Part shown: in pieces, positions 1-4,853 of the stretch
Position numbering within the stretch: position 1 is the first letter of the stretch
Layout: the number at the start of each line of letters is the position of its first letter
From: Pseudopedobacter sp036379295
GTDB taxonomy: Bacteria > Bacteroidota > Bacteroidia > Sphingobacteriales > Sphingobacteriaceae
Assembly (NCBI GenBank): GCA_036379295.1
Contig: DASVGY010000144.1
Coordinates: 1 to 8,115, forward strand
Direction of reading: 5' to 3'
Length of the DNA: 8,115 bases
Position numbers and translations under genes: made by a program
The notes under the pieces: generated by a model
What the model saw: only the letters and a program-made list of their open reading frames with translations
What the model was told of the DNA's origin: nothing
Database searches by the model: none

Positions 1-299
1 TCTTTAGATTGTTTACTGGTAGTGGTAAAAATACATTTGTAGCCTTTGATAATAGCTGCAATGGCCAAGCCCATCCCGGTATTTCCAGAAGTACCTTCAA
101 TAATTGTCCAGCCGGGTTTTAGTTTCCCCTCCTTCTCTGCAACTTCAATCATTTTAATAGCCATACGGTCTTTTATAGAGTTGCCCGGATTAAAGGTTTC
201 TATTTTGGCTAAGATAGTTGCATCAACATCAGCAACTAGTTTGTTCAGTTTTACCAAGGGTGTGTTACCAATGGTTTCTAAAATGTTATTATACCACAT
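1..299 (-). CDS. PLP-dependent cystathionine beta-synthase / cysteine synthase family enzyme, N-terminal part (cut by window edge)
   Basis: Only the first 99 residues are in the window; the gene continues past base 1. The protein begins MWYNNILETIGNTPLVKLNK, the standard opening of fold-type II PLP enzymes of the cysteine synthase/CBS group. The motif NPGNSIKDRMA (residues 37-47) holds the lysine expected to form the Schiff base with PLP (K43), and EGTSGNTGMG (68-77) is the substrate carboxylate-binding loop plus the start of the phosphate-binding region. Family members condense serine or an activated serine with homocysteine or sulfide in the cytoplasm. The stretch IFTTTSKQSK resembles the Bacteroidetes proteins usually annotated as cystathionine beta-synthase (recalled, not searched). 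Choosing between CBS and cysteine synthase, and seeing whether a C-terminal CBS domain pair exists, needs the missing part. The ATG at 299 is the natural start because the conserved domain begins within a few residues. No Shine-Dalgarno or clear promoter is seen upstream. Confidence 0.93.
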   Translation of the reverse strand, partial: MWYNNILETIGNTPLVKLNKLVADVDATILAKIETFNPGNSIKDRMAIKMIEVAEKEGKLKPGWTIIEGTSGNTGMGLAIAAIIKGYKCIFTTTSKQSK

Positions 300-407
300 G
301 TTATAAAGTTAATCAAATTCGCACTTTAGCCACAGTATTTTTTAGTTTTAAGGAAAGAGAAAAATTATTAAGAACGATAAATTTGCGCTAACGATTGAAA
401 CGATATC

Positions 408-430
408 CTTTTAGCTTTTTCTGCTAAAAG
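408..430. repeat. Perfect 8-bp inverted repeat (hairpin) upstream of the CBS-like gene
   Basis: CTTTTAGC (408-415) and GCTAAAAG (423-430) are perfect inverse complements around a 7-nt T-rich loop. Neither strand carries a T-run immediately after the stem, so it does not look like an intrinsic terminator. It lies about 110 bp upstream of the CBS-like start, where an operator or a structured leader could sit. A chance hairpin in AT-rich DNA is also plausible. Confidence 0.35.
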
Positions 431-438
431 ATTTAGTG

Positions 439-455
439 TAAAGCGTGTTAAAGCG
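439..455. repeat. Two direct TAAAGCG copies one helical turn apart
   Basis: TAAAGCG occurs at 439-445 and again at 449-455, so the copies start 10 bp apart, as tandem half-sites on one face of DNA would. They lie between the rpsO terminator and the CBS-like gene. A regulator-binding role is speculation; a 7-bp repeat can arise by chance. Confidence 0.25.
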
Positions 456-466
456 CCCAAATTATT

Positions 467-505
467 AAAAAATAAAAAAGCCATTCCTGAAATTGAAATG
501 GCTTT
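467..505 (-). terminator. Rho-independent terminator of rpsO
   Basis: Read on the minus strand, a 9-bp perfect stem is formed by the arms at 497-505 and 477-485 (AAAGCCATT / AATGGCTTT) with an 11-nt loop. It is followed by a T-rich tract at 476-467, interrupted by one A. It begins about 30 nt after the rpsO stop codon. The plus-strand side has no T-run, so it should work only for rpsO. It implies that rpsO ends its own transcript and is not co-transcribed with the CBS-like gene. Confidence 0.85.
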
Positions 506-534
506 ACTTAAAATAAGATTGGTAATTAGATTGA

Positions 535-819
535 TTAGATAGACTTGATGATATCTCTTAAACCTAAAGCTTTGATGATAGCTCTGTATCTGTTAATGTC
601 TTTTTTGAAAAGGTAAGCCAATAAAGCTCTTCTTTTACCAACTAATTTTTGTAGTGATAGTTGCGTACCGTAATCTTTTTTATTCTTTTTTAGGTGGCCG
701 GTTAAATGTGCAATTCTGTAAGTGAACAATGCTACCTGACCCTCGGCAGAACCTGTGTTGGTTTCTACTTCGCCGTGTTGTTTGAAGATTTCTTTCTTCT
801 TTTCTGTACTTAAATACAT
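535..819 (-). CDS. rpsO: 30S ribosomal protein S15
   Basis: This 94-residue protein is close to the usual 88-91 residues of S15. S15 binds the central domain of 16S rRNA early in assembly of the 30S platform and contributes to a bridge with the 50S subunit. Family signatures visible are the N-terminal STEKKKEIF, the TGSAEGQVA segment (22-30), the helix-turn around RIAHLTGHLKKNKKDYGTQ, and the very conserved LSLQKLVGKRRALLAYL (about 54-70) followed by the YRAIIKALGLRD tail. The ATG at 819 puts the protein exactly at the family's normal start. No Shine-Dalgarno is present, as is usual in Bacteroidetes. The gene has its own promoter (866-896) and terminator (467-505), so it appears to be monocistronic here. 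The frequent neighbour pnp is not next to it. Confidence 0.98.
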   Translation of the reverse strand: MYLSTEKKKEIFKQHGEVETNTGSAEGQVALFTYRIAHLTGHLKKNKKDYGTQLSLQKLVGKRRALLAYLFKKDINRYRAIIKALGLRDIIKSI

Positions 820-865
820 TCTTGAATAATATTAAAGTTGCTAAAATTTATTTTTTAACAGGCTG

Positions 866-896
866 CAAATGTAGGTTTATTTATTTATTATTCAAA
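866..896 (-). promoter_or_regulatory. Bacteroidetes-type promoter of rpsO
   Basis: On the minus strand the -33 element TTTG (893-896, within TTGTTTG) is followed after 19 nt by a perfect -7 element TACATTTG (866-873), matching the Bacteroidetes consensus TTTG-N19-TAnnTTTG. The predicted transcript starts near 862, giving an untranslated leader of about 40 nt before the ATG. The promoter begins within a few bases of the stop codon of the upstream lipoprotein gene. Confidence 0.85.
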
Positions 897-899
897 CAA

Positions 900-1694
900 T
901 TAGTCTGCAAAATTATCAATATCCAAAGTCCAATTGTAACTGCCGTAAGCTAAAGATGGATTGCTATCCTGCGGAATTAAATTAAACTCTTTTAATATCT
1001 TTTTAGTACCCGATTTACCTCCAAAATCGCCTCTGAACCAGCTTGTTAAGGTTGAGGTTGTAACTACATCTTTGCTTTTATCGTATGCTGTGTGGTTAGT
1101 TAAGTAAACCTTAGCGGCATTTTGCAATTGCTCATTCACGGTTTTTGCATAATATATTCTTACTGGCGGGCAACTTTTTGCACCGCAATTAATTGCAAAG
1201 TGAATACGATAATCGCGATGTTTAACTCTCAAATGACGTTCAAAACTTGGCGGAAAAATTTTGCCAACATAACCTAAACCAAATTTGTATTGAGATTTTC
1301 TAATCATTCCGTTTTCGACATCATCAAAGCTGAGCATGTGGCCTGCTATATTAATCTGTTTTTTCCCAAAAAAAGCTCCCCTATCTTTAAACAAATCTTT
1401 GTCCTTTTTAAGTATGGCAATAATGTATCCGTTGTAAACATTTATCCAAAATGCTTTCCGCTGCTCATCTAAGGTCAAGGTTTTTTCCAACTCGTCTTCC
1501 GTAGCGTTAGCCAAACTTTCCTGAATATCAGCTACGGCTTTGTTTGCCTTTAAATTTTTTAGCAAGCTTTCTGAAAGTTGGTTAAACTTTGTAGTTTCAA
1601 TGGGCTTATCACTTTCTTTGGGGCGTTGAATGCCGCAACTGGTAATATTTGCTACAACAAATAGCGCAATCAGTAATTTCATTATATTTCTCAT
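900..1694 (-). CDS. DUF547 domain lipoprotein
   Basis: A 264-residue protein with a type II signal peptide: a short basic start, a hydrophobic stretch (about 7-16) and the lipobox ITSC ending at C20, which predicts a lipid-anchored envelope protein. After a polar linker comes a DUF547 domain, recognised from FWINVYNGY (82-90), the SFDDVENGMIR segment (122-132) and the signature HFAINCGAKSCPPVR (165-179) with two cysteines, followed by YYAKTVNEQL. The biochemical function of DUF547 is not established; the conserved Cys and His residues hint at catalysis or metal binding, which is inference. A second in-frame ATG at 1682 (M5, MKLLIALF) would give an equally good signal peptide, so the exact start is uncertain. 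The gene is divergent from the glycosyltransferase operon, with 71 bp between the two starts, and its stop codon abuts the rpsO promoter. No terminator of its own is seen. Confidence 0.92.
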   Translation of the reverse strand: MRNIMKLLIALFVVANITSCGIQRPKESDKPIETTKFNQLSESLLKNLKANKAVADIQESLANATEDELEKTLTLDEQRKAFWINVYNGYIIAILKKDKDLFKDRGAFFGKKQINIAGHMLSFDDVENGMIRKSQYKFGLGYVGKIFPPSFERHLRVKHRDYRIHFAINCGAKSCPPVRIYYAKTVNEQLQNAAKVYLTNHTAYDKSKDVVTTSTLTSWFRGDFGGKSGTKKILKEFNLIPQDSNPSLAYGSYNWTLDIDNFAD

Positions 1695-1707
1695 TTTTAA
1701 AATCTTA

Positions 1708-1764
1708 TTTGCTTATAAAGACGTAATTTAATTTAACTTGGTTTTTTATTTTTACTAATTCTTG
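1708..1764 (+). promoter_or_regulatory. Weak candidate promoter region for the glycosyltransferase/VOC operon
   Basis: The 71-bp divergent interval contains TTTG at 1708-1711 and, 21 nt later, TTAACTTG (1733-1740), a partial match to TAnnTTTG. A second partial match, TAATTCTTG (1756-1764), would place the transcript start after the first ATG and favour the internal ATG at 1784. Neither is a full consensus. I see no CAAAnnTA for the lipoprotein gene in the same interval. Confidence 0.25.
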
Positions 1765-1765
1765 A

Positions 1766-2491
1766 ATGAGCACAGGTTCCGAAATGTTTTTAAGTATTAT
1801 TATTCCAACTTTTAATGAGAGCGAAAACATTCAAAAACTCATCCATCAACTACAATTATCTAACCACAAAAACAAAGAAATCATCATAAGCGATGGCGGA
1901 AGCACCGACGATACCGAGTTAAAGGTAAAAGCTTTAGGGGTTACTTTTTTAAAATCACCAAAAAAAGGCAGAGCGCAACAACTTAATTTTGCGGCTAGTA
2001 AAAGCAAAGGCGATATTTTATACTTTGTACATGCAGACACTTTGCCGCCCTTAACCTATTTTGAAGATATTGAACATGCTGTTGCAGATGGCTTTGCAAT
2101 TGGATGCTACCGCTTTCAGTTTGATTCGAAGAAGAAGATGCTAAAATTTAACGCCTATTGTACCCGTTTTGACCGGTTGATGTGCCGCGGTGGAGACCAA
2201 TCTTTATTTATAACCCGAAAATTATTTAACGAGTTAGGTGGCTACTGCGAAGCGCATAAAATAATGGAAGATTATGACATTATTATTAGGGCCAGAAAAA
2301 CGCATCAATTCAAAATTATCCCTAAAAACGTGGTGGTTTCTGCCCGTAAATACGATTATAACAGTTATTTTAAAGTGAATTTTGCTAACCTATTAGCTTT
2401 TTTGATGTATTACGCTAAAACAGACCATGACCGTATTATTAGGGTTTACAAAAAGTTATTAAATCATCCTAAAAGCGAGATGAAATATTAG
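1766..2491 (+). CDS. Family 2 (GT-A) glycosyltransferase, TIGR04283 type
   Basis: A 241-residue soluble-looking glycosyltransferase of GT2/GT-A fold. Visible motifs are the opening LSIIIPTFNESENI (9-22), the nucleotide-binding DGGSTDDT (43-50), KGRAQQLN (67-74), the HADT segment acting as the DXD-like metal site (89-92), GDQSLF (143-148), LGGY (157-160), MEDYD (167-171) with the likely catalytic acid, and SARKYD near the C-terminus. The combination of DGGSTD, GRA-QLN, HADT, GDQ-LF and MED is that of TIGR04283, a family named for co-occurrence with the radical-SAM arsenosugar gene arsS. The donor and acceptor are not known for this copy. Family members usually begin a few residues before SIIIP, so the internal ATG at 1784 (MFLSIIIPT) is a good alternative start. 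It is the first gene of a tight operon with the VOC gene 3 nt downstream. No arsS or second transferase is in the window. Confidence 0.92.
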   Translation: MSTGSEMFLSIIIPTFNESENIQKLIHQLQLSNHKNKEIIISDGGSTDDTELKVKALGVTFLKSPKKGRAQQLNFAASKSKGDILYFVHADTLPPLTYFEDIEHAVADGFAIGCYRFQFDSKKKMLKFNAYCTRFDRLMCRGGDQSLFITRKLFNELGGYCEAHKIMEDYDIIIRARKTHQFKIIPKNVVVSARKYDYNSYFKVNFANLLAFLMYYAKTDHDRIIRVYKKLLNHPKSEMKY

Positions 2492-2494
2492 TTT

Positions 2495-3553
2495 ATGAGA
2501 AAAAAGATTTGTGGGATACAACAGATTGGGATAGGTTGCGCTGATATTGCAGAGGCTTGGAAATGGTACCGTAAATATTTTAAAATGGATGTTCCGGTGT
2601 TTGAAGATGTTGCAGAAGCAGCCTTAATGACAAGATACACCGGCAACCGTGTACATAAACGCCATGCCGTTTTGGCGATGAATATGCAGGGCGGGGCAGG
2701 TTTTGAACTTTGGCAATTTACCGACCGTAAGCCGGCTAAACGAATTATTGATTTACGCCTTGGGGATTACGGAATAAACATTATAAAGATTAAGGCTAAA
2801 GACGTTGCGAGAACATTCGAATTTTTTAAATCCGAAAACTTAGAACTTAAAAGCGAGTTATTGACATCGCCAGAAGGAAAACTGCATTTTTACCTTTCAG
2901 ACCCTTATCAAAATTTATTTGAAATTGTAGAAAGTGACACTTGGTTTACCACCGATGATAATTTAACAGGTGGTGTTTGTGGTTTAGGTTTAGGTGTTTC
3001 AGATATTGATGCTTCTTTAGAACTTTACAGCAATGTTTTAGGCTATGATGAGGTAGTGTATGATAAAACCGCGGTTTTCGCAGATTTAGCTTTGATGGAA
3101 GGTGGTGCGGGTGAATTTAGACGCGTTTTATTGCGGCATTCAAACACTAAATCAGGCGGCTTTAGTAAGCTTTTGGGTGCCACAGAAATTGAACTGATGG
3201 AAAGGAAAGATAAACTAGGGAGCAGAATTTATCAAGGCCGTTATTGGGGAGATTTAGGTTTTATACATGTTTGCTTTGATGTGATTGGAATGAATTTATT
3301 AAAGCAAGAATGTGCAGAAGCCGGGTTTAATTTCACGGTTGACAGTCAGGACAGTTTTGATATGGGCAAAGCTGCGGGTCATTTTTCTTACATTGAAGAC
3401 CCAGATGGCACTTTGATTGAGTTTGTAGAAACCCACAAAGTACCTATCCTCAAAAAACTCGGTATTTATTTGAATTTGAAAAATAGAAATAGAGATAAAA
3501 ACCTGCCTGATTGGATGGTAAAGCTTTTGGCTTTGGCGAGGGTTAAAGATTAA
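2495..3553 (+). CDS. Four-module VOC (glyoxalase/dioxygenase fold) family protein
   Basis: A 352-residue protein built from four beta-alpha-beta-beta-beta modules, i.e. two VOC domains. Modules start near IQQIGIGCAD (8-17), INIIKIKAKD (94-103), VCGLGLGVSD (161-170) and FIHVCFDV (257-264); each ends in a glutamate-bearing strand: FELWQF (E71), LFEIVE (E143), IELME (E233), LIEFVE (E309). Aligned by eye to glyoxalase I and extradiol dioxygenases, the metal-ligand positions read Q10/E71/N95/E143 in the first half and G163/E233/H258/E309 in the second. The second half could therefore bind metal with three ligands, and the first is Gln/Asn-substituted (human glyoxalase I also uses a Gln). Length is like 4-hydroxyphenylpyruvate dioxygenase, but its His-His-Glu triad is not complete, so that name should not be used. 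Substrate unknown. A basic C-terminal tail (about 320-352) follows the fold. The 3-nt gap to the glycosyltransferase suggests translational coupling and a shared pathway. Confidence 0.9.
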   Translation: MRKKICGIQQIGIGCADIAEAWKWYRKYFKMDVPVFEDVAEAALMTRYTGNRVHKRHAVLAMNMQGGAGFELWQFTDRKPAKRIIDLRLGDYGINIIKIKAKDVARTFEFFKSENLELKSELLTSPEGKLHFYLSDPYQNLFEIVESDTWFTTDDNLTGGVCGLGLGVSDIDASLELYSNVLGYDEVVYDKTAVFADLALMEGGAGEFRRVLLRHSNTKSGGFSKLLGATEIELMERKDKLGSRIYQGRYWGDLGFIHVCFDVIGMNLLKQECAEAGFNFTVDSQDSFDMGKAAGHFSYIEDPDGTLIEFVETHKVPILKKLGIYLNLKNRNRDKNLPDWMVKLLALARVKD

Positions 3554-4778
3554 GGGCTGAAACAATATCCGCTCTTAACAATCGTAATTCTTTAAAATCA
3601 TTAGCATTTTTTAAACCTGCCTTTTGCTGCTTAAAGATATTGAAAGCTGAAAAACTGCAATAGTAAATCAGTATTAAAACGGTGATAATTGCTAATGAGA
3701 AAGCATAGTTATTGAGTGTTAAGTTTAGTAAGCAACTTATCGCGAAAATATAAACTGGGTAAATAAATAGTGATAAAACCATCCTTACCGAACTTTTAAA
3801 TTGTTTTTCCTTGATTTTTGTGTTTACTACGTTTTTCAGCAGTTTAGAAGGTAAAATATTAAGCCAATATCCGATAAAATAAAATGGAAAAAGCAAAACC
3901 CATTTTAAAAAGGGAATCCGTTTTTCCGTGATGGCTTTATCTTCAATTCCCTCCAATTTCAACTTTTGAAAGTAATGAAAAACCTGTTGCTCAATCTTCT
4001 TAAATTTTTTGAAGTCATTGGTTTTTAGACTGCTTAATTTCTCCGCCAAGTTAATCTGGCTTTCTATAAAATCGATACTTGCGGGCGAGATTGAATTTCT
4101 CTTCAACAACAAAACACCTTCATAAAATTCATCGTCCGCGTTTTCCGGGATGTAAACCATTTGCTGCTTTAGCGCATCGTGAGTCTTAAGCATTAATAAT
4201 TTATTGAAGGCAAACTCATCATGTTGCGTAGTTTCTCTGACCTCCTCTATAGAAATTGGTTTTAAAAAATTCAAACTTGCATCGGTGTAAAACTCGTCAG
4301 GCTTACTGTAATTTATAGCGACGGGTAAAACTTGTAAGTTTTGGAGCGGGGTATTAAAAGCTAAATGCACAAAACCTGTTTTAAAAGCTCTTAAACGTTT
4401 TTCTACAATGCAATTTCCTTCCGGAAAAATCACAATTGCGCCGTTGTTTTCCAACACTTTTCTACATTTCAAGAAGATACTTTCGTTGTTTTTGAGTGCT
4501 TCTCTACCGTCTCTTATCCTGTAGATGGGCATCATGTTGAGTTGTGCGAAAAACCATTTCTTAAATGGCGTATTAAAAACATCTGCCCTTACCAAAAAAT
4601 GTAAAGTTCGCTTACTGTTTATGGCAATCAAAATGGCATCCATAAATGAATTACCATGGTTTGCACAAATAATTAGCGGCTTTTTTACACCAATATTTTG
4701 GGGATTGTAAATCCTGACCTTCTTAAAATAAAAATAACAAGTAAGTTTGACAAGGTAATAAAACAGCTGATAAACCAT
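3543..4778 (-). CDS. Membrane-associated lysophospholipid/glycerol-phosphate acyltransferase (PlsC superfamily)
   Basis: A 411-residue protein whose first half is a PlsC-type acyltransferase domain, which moves an acyl chain onto a lysophosphatidate-like acceptor at the inner membrane. Motif I is NHGNSFMD (40-47) with catalytic H41 and D47; the spacing is H-X5-D, not the classical H-X4-D, as in a variant subfamily with NHPNSFLD-like motifs. Motif II is the MPIYRIRDG region (83-91), motif III IVIFPEG (115-121) followed by LRAFKTG, and motif IV VLPVAINY (150-157). The second half, absent from short PlsC enzymes, is a charged region (about 180-285) and then three probable membrane segments (about 290-310, 333-352, 357-376). 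The true acceptor is not deducible. It overlaps the convergent VOC gene by 11 bp and lies 75 bp after alaS. No clear promoter is visible, so it may be read through from alaS. Confidence 0.92.
   Translation of the reverse strand: MVYQLFYYLVKLTCYFYFKKVRIYNPQNIGVKKPLIICANHGNSFMDAILIAINSKRTLHFLVRADVFNTPFKKWFFAQLNMMPIYRIRDGREALKNNESIFLKCRKVLENNGAIVIFPEGNCIVEKRLRAFKTGFVHLAFNTPLQNLQVLPVAINYSKPDEFYTDASLNFLKPISIEEVRETTQHDEFAFNKLLMLKTHDALKQQMVYIPENADDEFYEGVLLLKRNSISPASIDFIESQINLAEKLSSLKTNDFKKFKKIEQQVFHYFQKLKLEGIEDKAITEKRIPFLKWVLLFPFYFIGYWLNILPSKLLKNVVNTKIKEKQFKSSVRMVLSLFIYPVYIFAISCLLNLTLNNYAFSLAIITVLILIYYCSFSAFNIFKQQKAGLKNANDFKELRLLRADIVSALNL
3550..3578. terminator. Possible weak terminator hairpin at the convergent gene ends
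   Basis: TTAAGGGC (3550-3557) pairs with GCTCTTAA (3571-3578) over 8 bp including one G-T wobble, with a 13-nt loop. It overlaps the VOC stop codon and lies inside the end of the acyltransferase gene. Neither side has a strong T-run, so termination is uncertain. It is the only candidate I see, because the overlapping convergent ends leave no intergenic space. Confidence 0.3.
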
Positions 4779-4789
4779 ATTTCGATAAA

Positions 4790-4846
4790 GCTTAAAGCTA
4801 ATAATTCTTGTCGGGTCTTAAGTCAATTTATCCGATAGCTTTAAGC
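4790..4846 (-). promoter_or_regulatory. 11-bp perfect inverted repeat between alaS and the acyltransferase (terminator or leader structure)
   Basis: GCTTAAAGCTA (4790-4800) and TAGCTTTAAGC (4836-4846) are perfect inverse complements. TCGG (4811-4814) can pair with CCGA (4832-4835), which is contiguous with the right arm, so a 15-bp helix with a 10-nt one-sided bulge and 17-nt loop is possible. The arm GATAAA (4784-4789) against TTTATC (4827-4832) offers an alternative pairing. On the minus strand the structure follows alaS, but only three T residues come after it and the acyltransferase ATG is just 11 nt away. It may be a weak terminator/attenuator or a translation-controlling leader; the function is inferred. 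Confidence 0.5.
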
Positions 4847-4853
4847 AACTCAG

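Noticed and set aside
46..306. Open frame of 86 codons on the plus strand at the left edge
   Set aside because: It is antisense to the clearly recognisable PLP-enzyme gene on the minus strand.
820..837. Quasi-palindrome directly before the rpsO start codon, considered as an S15 autoregulatory structure
   Set aside because: Only two 3-bp AT-rich stems with a mismatch; too weak to separate from AT-rich background.
2495..3553. Identification of the VOC gene as 4-hydroxyphenylpyruvate dioxygenase on the basis of length and two-domain fold
   Set aside because: The His-His-Glu triad and the C-terminal HPPD signatures are not present; only the fold and size agree.
3299..3565. Open frame of 88 codons on the minus strand at the end of the VOC gene
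   Set aside because: It runs antisense to conserved VOC modules and has no family resemblance; a shadow of the real gene.
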